Assembly (NCBI GenBank): GCA_050186335.1
Contig: JBFWYO010000034.1
Coordinates: 1-43,203 of the forward strand
Direction of reading: 5' to 3'
Length of the DNA stretch: 43,203 bases
Origin: JBFWYO01 sp050186335
Lineage (GTDB): Bacteria; Pseudomonadota; Alphaproteobacteria; Bin65
The stretch's first letter is position 1. Each line of letters starts with the position of its first letter. This document shows, one piece after another, positions 15,669 through 23,387 of the stretch. Under the pieces are notes generated by a model. The model did no database searches. It saw nothing but the letters and a program-made list of their open reading frames with translations, and was not told where the DNA came from. The position numbers and the translations under genes were made by a program.

Positions 15669-16622
15669 ATGCTGCGCTTCACCACACTCCGGTTCGTCCA
15701 GATCGCCTTCCTCATGCTGGCGATGTCGTTCGTGTTCTATGCGCTGATCGGCTTGATGCCGGGCGACCCGATCGACTTGATGATCAGCGCCAATCCGAAC
15801 CTGACGCCCGCGGATGCGGCGCGGCTCAAGGCGCTCCACGGCCTCGATCAGCCGATCTGGCTGCGCTACTACGCCTGGCTGTCGGCCGCGCTCGACGGCG
15901 ATTTCGGCTATTCGCGCGGGTTCAACCAGCCGGTGCTCGATATCATGGGCCCGCATCTGGCGCGCACCTGCGTGCTGATGGGCCTGAGTTTCGTGCTCTC
16001 CGTGGCGATCGCGGTCGCGATCGGCACCGCCGCGGCGGCGCGGCCCAATTCGGCGTTCGACTATATCGTCAACTTCCTGAGCTTCGCCGGCCGCGCCGTG
16101 CCGCCGTTCTGGCTCGCCTTGGTGCTGATCCTGGTGTTCGCCGTGGCGCTGCGCTGGCTGCCGGCCGGCGGCATGGAAACCGTCGGCGACAGCGGTTTCT
16201 GGGACCGGCTGAAGCATCTCGTGCTGCCGGTCGTGTGCCTCACGCTGCTGAACATATCGACCATCGCGCGCATCGCCCGCGCCGAAACCTTGGCCGCGTT
16301 GCGCCAGGATTATATCCGCACCGCGCGGGCCAAAGGGCTCAGCCGCCGGCGGGTGCTATGGGGCCACGCGTTCCGCAACGCCGCCAATCCCCTGGTGACG
16401 GTGATCGCACTCGATTTCGGCGCGCTGTTCTCCGGAGCACTGATCACCGAGACGATCTTTTCCTATCCCGGCATGGGCAAGCTGATTTTCGATTCGGTGA
16501 TGAGCAACGATTACAACACCGCGCTGGCGGGTCTGCTGTTCGCCACCGTCATCACGCTGCTGGCGAACTATGTCGCCGACGTGCTGTACGCCGTGCTCGA
16601 CCCGCGGGTGAGCTACCGATGA
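15669..16622 (+). CDS. Dipeptide-type ABC transporter permease, DppB-like
   Basis: 317 residues, about six membrane helices. DppB/OppB hallmarks are the opening helix RFVQIAFLMLAMSFVFYALIGLMPGDPID, the periplasmic HGLDQPIWLRYYAWLSAALDGDFGYS, and the EAA coupling loop AETLAALRQDYIRTARAKGLSRRRVLWGHAFRNAANPLV (split here into recognisable parts). GALITETIFSYPGMGKL and the C-terminal VLYAVLDPRVSY follow. It begins 6 bp after the binding-protein gene and ends overlapping the next permease by ATGA, so the three genes form one operon. Confidence 0.93.
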   Translation: MLRFTTLRFVQIAFLMLAMSFVFYALIGLMPGDPIDLMISANPNLTPADAARLKALHGLDQPIWLRYYAWLSAALDGDFGYSRGFNQPVLDIMGPHLARTCVLMGLSFVLSVAIAVAIGTAAAARPNSAFDYIVNFLSFAGRAVPPFWLALVLILVFAVALRWLPAGGMETVGDSGFWDRLKHLVLPVVCLTLLNISTIARIARAETLAALRQDYIRTARAKGLSRRRVLWGHAFRNAANPLVTVIALDFGALFSGALITETIFSYPGMGKLIFDSVMSNDYNTALAGLLFATVITLLANYVADVLYAVLDPRVSYR

Positions 16623-17545
16623 ACCGGACCCTCGCCGCGCACTCGCCCGAGCTTACGCCGGCACGGCGGCGCTGGCGGCGGTTCCTGCGCCACCGGCTTG
16701 CGATTGCCAGCCTGATCGTCATCCTCGTGCTGGCGATCCTGTCGTTGGCCGCGCCCTGGATCGAGCGCGCGCTCGGTTTCGACGGCGCCGATTTCGTGCT
16801 GGCCAACAAACTGCAGCCGCCGAGCTGGCGCCATTGGCTGGGGACCGACGATCTCGGCCGCGACGTGATGATCCGCCTGCTGTACGGCGGCCGCATTTCG
16901 CTCATGGTCGGCCTGATCGCCGCCCTGGCCGCAGCGATCATCGGCACCTTCATCGGCATCGTTGCCGGCTATTACGGCGGCAAGCTGGACGGGCTGCTGA
17001 TGCGATTGACCGATGCCGTGATCGTGCTGCCGGTGCTGCCGCTGCTGATCGTGCTGGCCGCCGTCGACCTGCGCAAGCTGGGCCTGCCGGAGGAAATAGC
17101 CGGTTCGTCGGATTCGAGCCTTTACCGCATCGTCGCCATCATCGCGCTGGTGAGCTGGACCGGCGTGGCGCGCCTCGTGCGCGGCGCCACCCTGGCGGTC
17201 AAGCAGCGCGATTTCGTGCGCGCCGCGATCGCGTTGGGCGCCAGCAACCGGCGCGTCATGTGGGTGCATATCCTGCCGAATGTGCTGTCGCCCGTGGTTG
17301 TGGCGACGACGCTGTCGGTCGGCGGCATCATCCTGTTCGAGTCGGTGCTGAGTTTCCTCGGTCTCGGCATCCAGCCGCCGACCGCGAGCTGGGGCAACAT
17401 GATGAACAACGCCCAGGAGCTGATCACCCAGGCGCCGCACATGATCGTGTTTCCCGGCGCGCTCATTTTCATTGTCGTGGTGGCGTTCAACTTCGTCGGC
17501 GACGGCATGCAGGACGCGCTCGATCCGCGGGCGCTTTCGGATTGA
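16619..17545 (+). CDS. Dipeptide-type ABC transporter permease, DppC-like
   Basis: 308 residues. A charged N-terminus and first helix (HRLAIASLIVILVLAILSLAAP) are followed by the DppC signature HWLGTDDLGRDVMIRLLYGGRIS (in two parts, about 72-94), GIVAGYYGGKLDGLLMR, the EAA loop from DFVRAAIALGASNRRVMW, and the ending GIQPPTASWGNMMNNAQE. It pairs with the DppB-like subunit. DppD and DppF ATPases, which normally follow, are absent; the next gene is a cytochrome. The permeases must borrow ATPases encoded elsewhere, or the operon has lost them. Confidence 0.93.
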   Translation: MNRTLAAHSPELTPARRRWRRFLRHRLAIASLIVILVLAILSLAAPWIERALGFDGADFVLANKLQPPSWRHWLGTDDLGRDVMIRLLYGGRISLMVGLIAALAAAIIGTFIGIVAGYYGGKLDGLLMRLTDAVIVLPVLPLLIVLAAVDLRKLGLPEEIAGSSDSSLYRIVAIIALVSWTGVARLVRGATLAVKQRDFVRAAIALGASNRRVMWVHILPNVLSPVVVATTLSVGGIILFESVLSFLGLGIQPPTASWGNMMNNAQELITQAPHMIVFPGALIFIVVVAFNFVGDGMQDALDPRALSD

Positions 17546-17591
17546 TCGGGGCGGATTGATCGGGGCGGATTGATCGGGGCGGATTGCGCGG
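17541..17591 (+). repeat. 14-bp direct tandem repeat, three full copies plus a partial
   Basis: ATTGATCGGGGCGG occurs at 17541, 17555 and 17569 without interruption, followed by a degenerate ATTGCGCGGG. The first copy contains the stop codon of the DppC-like gene (TGA 17543-17545), so the expansion extends the 3' untranslated end. Confidence 0.9.
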
Positions 17592-17639
17592 GAGGCGTTG
17601 AACGGGGCGAATCGGCCACGTCGACGATGCGCGAGGTCA

Positions 17640-17668
17640 TTCGACTGTCACGGGCAATTCCGTATAAT
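17640..17668 (+). promoter_or_regulatory. Candidate promoter for the diheme cytochrome gene
   Basis: A perfect -10 TATAAT (17663-17668) lies 17 bases after TTCGAC (17640-17645), a weak -35. The distance to the ATG at 17704 leaves about 28 bases of leader, which includes GGGAGAG as ribosome-binding site. The remaining part of the gap 17592-17639 shows nothing else. Confidence 0.5.
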
Positions 17669-17703
17669 GCCGGTCGAGCTGGGGCCGGCCGGGAGAGCGT
17701 GCC

Positions 17704-18606
17704 ATGCGACGGTTTATCTATTTCCTGTTCATCGTCGGCATTGCCGGCGCGGCGGTGGTCTGCTTCGCACCGAACGAAATTTGGCAGACGCCGCAGATCA
17801 TCGCCGGCGCGCGCAAGGACCCGGCGCGCGGCGAGCAGATCTTCCTGCTGGCCGGCTGCGCGTCATGCCATACCGACACCAAGGAGAACGCTCCGCCGCT
17901 GGCCGGCGGCCGGCAGCTGAAGACCGAATTCGGCGTGTTCGTGGCGCCCAACATCACGCCCGATCCGGCAACCGGCATCGGCAAATGGACCGATATCGAC
18001 TTCGTGCGCGCGATGACGCAAGGCCTGTCGCCGACCGGCAAGCATTACTACCCGTCGTTTCCCTACACGTCGTACACGCGCATGCCGGTGCAGGACATAC
18101 TTGACCTCAAAGCCTATCTCGACACGGTCAAGCCGGTCAGCAACAAGACCGCCGCGCACGAGCTCAGCTTTCCGTATTCCATCCGTTACGGCGTGGGCTT
18201 CTGGAAACTTGCATTCTTCGACAACAGACGGTTCGTGCCGGCGCCCGGCAAGCCGGAAAGCCTGAACCGCGGCGCCTATCTGGCGACCGGCCCCGGCCAT
18301 TGCATCGAATGCCACAGCCCGCGCAACTTCGCCGGCGCGATCGAAAAGGATCGCGCGTTCAGCGGCACCAAGAAGGCGCCGGAAGGCGGCAAGGTGCCGA
18401 ACATCACGCCGCACCCGGAAACCGGCATCGGCAAGTGGAGCGAGAGCGACATGCTGGAGTTCCTGAAATCCGGCCTCACGCCCGGCGGCGACATCACCGG
18501 CGGCACGATGGGCGAAGTGATCAAGAACACGTCGAAATGGGACGAGGCGGACCGCAAGGCGGTAGTGGAATATCTGCGTTCCCTGCCGCCGCGCGCCCTG
18601 CAGTAA
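17704..18606 (+). CDS. Diheme c-type cytochrome, membrane anchored or secreted
   Basis: 300 residues. An uncleaved anchor or signal (FIYFLFIVGIAGAAVVC) is followed by two cytochrome c domains. Heme sites are CASCH (52-56) and CIECH (200-204), and candidate distal Met ligands are in YTRMPV (M127) and GGTMGEV near the end. The two halves are homologous, with APNITPDPATGIGKW in the first and VPNITPHPETGIGKW in the second, so the gene arose by internal duplication. The sequence resembles the cytochrome subunits of periplasmic gluconate, alcohol or aldehyde dehydrogenases, but those usually carry three hemes, and no dehydrogenase gene is adjacent. It probably passes electrons from a periplasmic dehydrogenase to the respiratory chain. 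Confidence 0.9.
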   Translation: MRRFIYFLFIVGIAGAAVVCFAPNEIWQTPQIIAGARKDPARGEQIFLLAGCASCHTDTKENAPPLAGGRQLKTEFGVFVAPNITPDPATGIGKWTDIDFVRAMTQGLSPTGKHYYPSFPYTSYTRMPVQDILDLKAYLDTVKPVSNKTAAHELSFPYSIRYGVGFWKLAFFDNRRFVPAPGKPESLNRGAYLATGPGHCIECHSPRNFAGAIEKDRAFSGTKKAPEGGKVPNITPHPETGIGKWSESDMLEFLKSGLTPGGDITGGTMGEVIKNTSKWDEADRKAVVEYLRSLPPRALQ

Positions 18607-18643
18607 GGCCGGACCTCATTGCGTATCAGTTGGAGGGGTTGAA

Positions 18644-19570
18644 ATGACGAACTTCGTTGCGTGGAAATCCATGGCGCGCGCGCCGCTGGCGGCGATGGCG
18701 CTTGCCCTGGCGCTGACCGGGGCCGCCCAGGCGCAGCAGCAGAACGATCCGCTGAAAGCCGTCAATGACGGGTTTCGCGGCGCCTACAAGCAGGCCCGCG
18801 CCGAAACGCTGAAGCAGCTGTCGCCGGTTTTCATCGTGCAGTTCGATTCGCTGATCGTGCACCGCAACGGCGCGCGCACCGAAACCACCTTCACGCCGAA
18901 GGCCTATCACGAATACAAATCTTTCGCGCACATCCCGCTGACCGTTTTCGTGATGCTGCAGCCCGGTTCGGCGCAGCCCTTGACCGACGCCAAGTTGAAG
19001 GAACTCGAAACCTACCGCGCGCTCGTAGCGAACGCGGACAAAGGCATCGACGGGCTTGGCTGGCCGACCGATGCGGTCCAGCTGCACCGAAACATCGCCA
19101 GCCGCGCCATGGCGTTCATCGACGAACGGCTGAAGACCAAGTCCGTCACGCCGCAAGTGCTGACCCGCTTCGCGCGTCAAATGGCGCCGCTTGCCCTGGC
19201 CAGCGCGGACTTTGCCGCGCGCGCGCAGCTCGACGGCTTGCATGCGCTTGTCACCAAGCAGCGCCGCGAAATGGGCGAGGCCGAATGGCGCCGGCTGCTG
19301 GTGGTGAATCTGGCGCCGCGCCAGGCGCGGCCAGGCAACCTGCAATTTGCCTACTTCAAGCGCGCGATGGGCGCCGGCGCCGAAGGCAAGCGTCTGTTCA
19401 ATGCGGAAAACGTCTTCACCGAAGATGGCGCGCTCAACTTGTTGGGCACCATCGTGCTGGATAAGGCCGCCAGCGTCGCGTTCTTCAACGATCCGGCGCG
19501 CCTCGAGCGCGATCTGCTGAGCGACGCGGCCGCCGCGCACGTCGTGCGCATCTTCCAGCTGCGGCAATAA
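18644..19570 (+). CDS. Secreted protein of unknown function
   Basis: 308 residues. The signal peptide spans about residues 1-31 (MARAPLAAMALALALTGAAQAQ), and another possible start is the internal ATG at residue 10. The mature part is mixed alpha/beta with conserved-looking segments SPVFIVQFDSLIVHRNGARTE (in parts), FAHIPLTVFVMLQP and LLVVNLAPRQARPGNLQFAYF. I do not recognise a family. It lies 38 bp downstream of the diheme cytochrome and is followed 19 bp later by a small membrane protein, so the three may share a transcript. A periplasmic role is supported by the signal peptide only. Confidence 0.75.
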   Translation: MTNFVAWKSMARAPLAAMALALALTGAAQAQQQNDPLKAVNDGFRGAYKQARAETLKQLSPVFIVQFDSLIVHRNGARTETTFTPKAYHEYKSFAHIPLTVFVMLQPGSAQPLTDAKLKELETYRALVANADKGIDGLGWPTDAVQLHRNIASRAMAFIDERLKTKSVTPQVLTRFARQMAPLALASADFAARAQLDGLHALVTKQRREMGEAEWRRLLVVNLAPRQARPGNLQFAYFKRAMGAGAEGKRLFNAENVFTEDGALNLLGTIVLDKAASVAFFNDPARLERDLLSDAAAAHVVRIFQLRQ

Positions 19571-19589
19571 GCGGCGACGCGAGACGCGC

Positions 19590-20000
19590 GTGTTTGCGAC
19601 CGGCCTCGCGCTCTGCTTCGTCGGCGTGCTGCTCTGCCTTGCGATCTTCGTGTTGACCGCCATCGGCGTGATTCCCGAATCCCTGCTGGCGGCAAGCATG
19701 AAGCCGTGGGCGACCGAATTCGCCTGGCGCTATCTGCTGCCGCTGTTGATGCCGCTGTTCAATCTGATCGTCGTGGCGGTGGCGACGCGCGCCCACCGCG
19801 ACCGCAATGCACGGCTTGCCCGGCGCGCGTGGCGCTGGGCGCTCGCGATGTTCGTCGTCATGCTGCTCTACACGATTGCCGTCGGTTTCTACCCGATGAC
19901 GCTCGGCCACCTGGTCTGCCTGACCGGCGCCGTCCTCGCCGCGCGCGTGCCGACGCCGCCACCGGCTCCGGTCAGGGATCGGATCGATTTGTATCGTTAG
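19590..20000 (+). CDS. Small integral membrane protein, unknown function
   Basis: 136 residues from a GTG at 19590, the first usable start in frame. Four hydrophobic segments are visible: FATGLALCFVGVLLCLAIFV, WRYLLPLLMPLFNLIVVAVA, WALAMFVVMLLYTIAVGFY and TLGHLVCLTGAVLAA. An Arg-rich loop (RAHRDRNARLARRAWR) lies between helices 2 and 3. No known family was recognised. It probably forms a transcript with the secreted protein upstream. GTG use and the absence of a clear ribosome-binding site leave the exact start uncertain. Confidence 0.6.
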   Translation: MFATGLALCFVGVLLCLAIFVLTAIGVIPESLLAASMKPWATEFAWRYLLPLLMPLFNLIVVAVATRAHRDRNARLARRAWRWALAMFVVMLLYTIAVGFYPMTLGHLVCLTGAVLAARVPTPPPAPVRDRIDLYR

Positions 20001-20104
20001 GCGCTCCGACCTCTGTGCGGCGAGGCGCGGAAATTCGCCCTTGCAATCCACGCCCCGCTGGGACCGAATCGCTCTTCCCTTTCTCGCACGGAACGAGCCG
20101 CCCC

Positions 20105-21496
20105 ATGCGTCATCTCGGAAATTCGCTGGCCAGTCGCGATATCGCGTCGCTGGTGCATCCCTACACCAACCTGAAGGCGCACCAGACCGAAGGCCCGCTG
20201 GTGGTCATGAAGGGCAAGGGCGTCCACATCTACGACGAGGCCGGCAAGGAATATATCGAGGGCATGGCGGGCTTATGGTGCGCCTCGCTCGGCTTCGACG
20301 AGCAGCGCCTGGCCGATGCGGCGCAGGCCGCGATGGGCAAGCTCGGCTTCTACCACATGTTCGCGCACAAATCGCACGAGCCTGGAATCGAACTGGCCGA
20401 GCGGCTGCTGGCCATGGCGCCGGTGCCGATGTCGAAAGTGTTCTTTGGCAATTCCGGCTCGGAGGCCAACGACACGGCAATCAAGCTGGTCTGGTACTAC
20501 AACAACGCGCTCGGCCGGCCGGACAAAAAGAAGATCATCTCGCGCCAGCGTGCTTATCATGGCGTCACGATCGCTTCCGCGAGTCTGACCGGCCTGCCGG
20601 CCAACCACGCCGATTTCGATCTACCGATCAAGAACATCATCCACACCGATGCGCCGCACTACTACAAGGGCGCGCAACCCGGCGAATCCGAAGAACAGTT
20701 CGCCACGCGGCTGGCCGACAATCTGGAGAACCTGATCCTCAAGGAAGGCCCGGAAACCTGCGCCGCGTTTTTCGCCGAGCCGGTGATGGGCGCCGGCGGC
20801 GTCGTGGTGCCGCCGAAGACGTATTTCGAAAAGATCCAGGCGGTGCTGAAGAAATACGACCTGCTGTTCGTCTGCGACGAGGTGATTTGCGGCTTCGGCC
20901 GCACCGGCAACATGTTCGGCACCCAGACCTTCGATCTGAAACCCGACATGATCGTCGTCGCCAAGGCGCTGTCGGCGGCCTTCCTGCCGATTTCCGGGCT
21001 GATGATTTCAGAGCGCATCTACCAGGCGATGGTCAAGGAGAGCGAGAAGATCGGCACGTTCGGCCACGGCTTCACCTATTCCGGGCACCCGGTGTGCGCG
21101 GCGGTCGCAGTCGAGACGCTGAAGATTTACCAGGAGCGGGACATCGTCTCCCACGTGCGCAAGGTCATGGCGCCGTTCCAGAAGGAGTTTCGCGCGCTGG
21201 CGAACGAGGATTTCATCGGCGAAGTGCGCGGCGTGGGCTTGATCGGCGCGCTCGAATTCGTCGCCGACAAGGCGACCAAGCGCGGCTTCAAACCGCCGGG
21301 CGCCGTCGGCAGGTATTTCTACAAGCGCGCCGAAGAAGCCGGCTTGATCACGCGCAATCTGGTGGATTCGATCGCGCTCTGCCCGCCGCTGATCATCAAC
21401 GAAGCGGAGATCGGCGAGATGTTCTGCCGCATGCGCAAGGCCGTGGCTGAAACGCAGGCCTGGATCCGCAAAGAGAAGATCGACGCCGCCGCCTGA
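20105..21496 (+). CDS. Class III PLP-dependent aminotransferase (omega-amino acid type)
   Basis: 463 residues. Fold-type I class III features are all present: EGMAGLWCASLGFDEQRLA near residue 55, FFGNSGSEANDTAIKLVWYY (about 115-134), QRAYHGVTIASASLTG, FAEPVMGAGGVVVPP, and the cofactor-binding Asp in FVCDEVICGFGRTG. The Schiff-base Lys should be that of VVAKALSAAFLPISG, followed by HGFTYSGHPVCAAVA. It resembles beta-alanine, gamma-aminobutyrate or putrescine:pyruvate aminotransferases, with pyruvate the likely acceptor. The amino donor is not known. It overlaps the next gene by one base (TGATG), suggesting co-expression. Confidence 0.92.
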   Translation: MRHLGNSLASRDIASLVHPYTNLKAHQTEGPLVVMKGKGVHIYDEAGKEYIEGMAGLWCASLGFDEQRLADAAQAAMGKLGFYHMFAHKSHEPGIELAERLLAMAPVPMSKVFFGNSGSEANDTAIKLVWYYNNALGRPDKKKIISRQRAYHGVTIASASLTGLPANHADFDLPIKNIIHTDAPHYYKGAQPGESEEQFATRLADNLENLILKEGPETCAAFFAEPVMGAGGVVVPPKTYFEKIQAVLKKYDLLFVCDEVICGFGRTGNMFGTQTFDLKPDMIVVAKALSAAFLPISGLMISERIYQAMVKESEKIGTFGHGFTYSGHPVCAAVAVETLKIYQERDIVSHVRKVMAPFQKEFRALANEDFIGEVRGVGLIGALEFVADKATKRGFKPPGAVGRYFYKRAEEAGLITRNLVDSIALCPPLIINEAEIGEMFCRMRKAVAETQAWIRKEKIDAAA

Positions 21497-22356
21497 TGTC
21501 CCGACTGCGTGCCCTTGCCCATCGGATCAGCCGCCGGCGCTTCATCGGCGCGGCGGGGGCGGCGTCCGCTCTGCTGACACTGCCGGCCTACGCGCAGAAT
21601 GCCCGCCTGGCGTGGAAAACGCTCGAGCCGGGACTCGATTTCGCGCAAACGCCCTCGCCGCTGGCGCCCGACGGCGAGGACGGCGTTGTCAGCTTCTTGC
21701 GAGTCGATCCCCGCCGCTACCGGTTTTCGATCCTGACCGCGCGCGGCAACAACGATGCGCGCAAGAGCCCCGGCGACTGGGCGCGGCAGTTCCGCTGTTT
21801 GGCCGCGATCAACGCCGGCATGTACCTGAAGGATTACCGCACCAGCGTCGGCTACCTGCGCGCCGGCGACCTGTATGTCAATCCGACTTTGGGCGCCGAT
21901 CGTACCGTGGCGGCCTTTAACGGCCGCGATCGCGGCGTACCGCCGTTCCAGATCATCGACCGTACGTGCCAGAATTTCAAGGCGCTCGAACCCAGATACG
22001 AGTCCCTGCTGCAATCGATCCGGCTGATCGACTGCAACCGCCGCAATGTCTGGAAGCCGGATACGCGCAAATGGAGCATCGCGGCGCTCGGCGCCGACAA
22101 GACCGGCCGTGCCGTGTTCGTACACGTGAAGGCGCCGCACATGGTGCACGATTTCGTGAATCTATTGCTGGCCCTGCCGCTCGACCTGCGCAATGCGATG
22201 TATCTGGAAGGCGGGCGCGAAGCGGCACTGTACGTCAACGCAGGCGGCGTCATGCTCGAGAAAACCGGTCTGCCGCGCAGCGATTCGCTGTTCGGGCGCG
22301 TGACGACGGGGCCAGTCGAAATCCCGAACGTGATCGGGGTCTTGCGGCGGGGCTAG
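21496..22356 (+). CDS. Tat-exported phosphodiester glycosidase (NAGPA/DUF2233) family protein
   Basis: 286 residues. The N-terminus carries a twin-arginine signal SRRRFIGAAG followed by a hydrophobic stretch to TLPAYAQ, so export folded to the periplasm is likely. The rest has the NAGPA-type layout: LRVDPRRYRFSILTA, the CLAAINAGMYLKD strand with the family's N-x-G-x-Y/F, NCRRNVWKPDTRKWSIAALG-like segments, and the C-terminal AMYLEGGREAALYVN, equivalent to the conserved DGG-type motif with E-G-G. NAGPA domains cleave sugar phosphodiesters, but in bacteria the substrate is mostly unknown. The stop codon shares CTAG with that of the convergent marR gene. Confidence 0.85.
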   Translation: MSRLRALAHRISRRRFIGAAGAASALLTLPAYAQNARLAWKTLEPGLDFAQTPSPLAPDGEDGVVSFLRVDPRRYRFSILTARGNNDARKSPGDWARQFRCLAAINAGMYLKDYRTSVGYLRAGDLYVNPTLGADRTVAAFNGRDRGVPPFQIIDRTCQNFKALEPRYESLLQSIRLIDCNRRNVWKPDTRKWSIAALGADKTGRAVFVHVKAPHMVHDFVNLLLALPLDLRNAMYLEGGREAALYVNAGGVMLEKTGLPRSDSLFGRVTTGPVEIPNVIGVLRRG

Positions 22357-22874
22357 AGCGCCCGCTCGCGTCCCACGATATCGAACCGCCGCGCGCAGTC
22401 GACCAGCCAGGCGCGTACCGTGCGCTCGGCCGCAGGCGAAAGTCCGCGCACCATCTCCGCCTCGATGCCGGCGACGCGCGCGCGGCAAGCCGCGACCATC
22501 CGTTCGCCCTTGGCGGTCAGCGCGATGCGGATGATGCGGCCGTGCGCCGGATCGGCCGTGCGCGCCACCAGCCCCGCGCGCTGCAAATTCTGCACGATGC
22601 CGCCGACCGATTGCGCGGTCATCATCGACAGACGCGCGAGATCGGCGCCCGATATGGTTCCTTCGGCCTGGATCACCGTGAGCACCGAGAATTGCGGCAC
22701 CGTGGTGCCCAGATCGGCCAGCGCCTGCTCCAACGCCCCGCGCAACGCCATCTGCGCCTGGCGCAGCAGGTAGCCGATATGCCCGTCCTCGCCGCGATAC
22801 CCGTCGCCCGGCCGTTTCAAGGGGGCCGGCGGATCGGCGGCGTGGAACGGGGGTGCTTTGCCGGGCTTTCGCAT
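22353..22874 (-). CDS. MarR-family transcriptional regulator
   Basis: 173 residues. After a Pro-rich 30-residue N-terminus, helices lead into the winged helix-turn-helix: VPQFSVLTVIQAEGTISGADLARLSMMTAQSVGGIVQNLQRAGLV (recognition helix in MMTAQSVGGIVQNL), and the wing DPAHGRIIRIALTAKG. C-terminal dimer helices follow. Its promoter faces that of the NTF2-like/epimerase pair and the gap contains two near-palindromic sites, so self-control and control of that pair are likely. Members often respond to phenolic or other small ligands. The gene ends on the same CTAG as the glycosidase gene. Confidence 0.92.
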   Translation of the reverse strand: MRKPGKAPPFHAADPPAPLKRPGDGYRGEDGHIGYLLRQAQMALRGALEQALADLGTTVPQFSVLTVIQAEGTISGADLARLSMMTAQSVGGIVQNLQRAGLVARTADPAHGRIIRIALTAKGERMVAACRARVAGIEAEMVRGLSPAAERTVRAWLVDCARRFDIVGRERAL

Positions 22875-22876
22875 GG

Positions 22877-22912
22877 TATAAGGACCTTGATACTATATAA
22901 GGTTCCTTATAT
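22877..22912. promoter_or_regulatory. Two palindromic MarR-type operator sites
   Basis: ATATAAGGTTCCTTATAT (22895-22912) is a perfect palindrome with 8-base arms. Next to it, TATAAGGACCTTGATA (22877-22892) is a near copy with one extra base. Both share the TATAAGG/CCTTATA core and lie between the start codons of marR (22874) and the NTF2-like gene (22950). The size and arrangement match MarR operators that also cover -10 elements, so binding would repress both directions. Confidence 0.75.
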
Positions 22913-22949
22913 TATCCGACCCGCCGCACAATTGATATGGGAGAGAGGC

Positions 22950-23360
22950 ATGCTGTCGCCCGAACATCTGGCCCTGCTGCTGCGCCACCGGGACGCCGAG
23001 AATGCGCACAAGATGCGCGAGACGCTGGATACGCTGACCAAGGATTGTGTGTTCGACGACCGCGCGATGAATCGCGTGTTTCACGGCCACAAGGGGGCGG
23101 AGGAATATTACCGCATGTGGTGGGACGCGTTCGCCATCGTGGCGCACACGGAAAAGCGATTCTTCCCGTCGCCCGACGTCGCCATCGTCGAAACCCGCTT
23201 CAAGGGCAAGCATGTCGGCCCGTTCATGGGGGTGGCGCCGACCGGGCGCGAGGTCGACGTGCCGATCGCCATCATCGTCGAGATGAAGGACGGTTTGATG
23301 ACCGGGGAGCGGTTCTATTACGATCGCGGTACATTGATGAAACAGATCGGCGCCGCCTAG
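22950..23360 (+). CDS. NTF2-like/SnoaL-fold protein
   Basis: 136 residues from ATG 22950, preceded by GGGAGAGAGG. The small alpha+beta barrel of the nuclear transport factor 2-like superfamily fits the pattern HRDAENAHKMRETLDTLTKDCVFDD, GHKGAEEYYRMWWDAF, FFPSPDVAIVETRFKGKH, VDVPIAIIVEMKDGLMTGERFYYD. Members bind or convert small hydrophobic ligands (isomerases, cyclases, dehydratases) or have no activity. No catalytic pair can be assigned. It is paired with a nucleotide-sugar-epimerase-like dehydrogenase 27 bp downstream and divergent from MarR, hinting at inducible small-molecule metabolism. Confidence 0.85.
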   Translation: MLSPEHLALLLRHRDAENAHKMRETLDTLTKDCVFDDRAMNRVFHGHKGAEEYYRMWWDAFAIVAHTEKRFFPSPDVAIVETRFKGKHVGPFMGVAPTGREVDVPIAIIVEMKDGLMTGERFYYDRGTLMKQIGAA

Positions 23361-23387
23361 CAATCGGCCCGAACGCGAGGATCGATC

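Noticed and set aside
14097..16217. A 706-residue open frame antisense to the dipeptide-type transporter genes
   Set aside because: Same shadow composition; the plus-strand products match well-known families throughout.
20105..21496. The class III aminotransferase as the missing aminoethylphosphonate transaminase
   Set aside because: It lies 14 kb from the phosphonate genes, looks like omega-amino acid:pyruvate aminotransferases, and classical AEP transaminases are class V enzymes. Possible in principle but unsupported.
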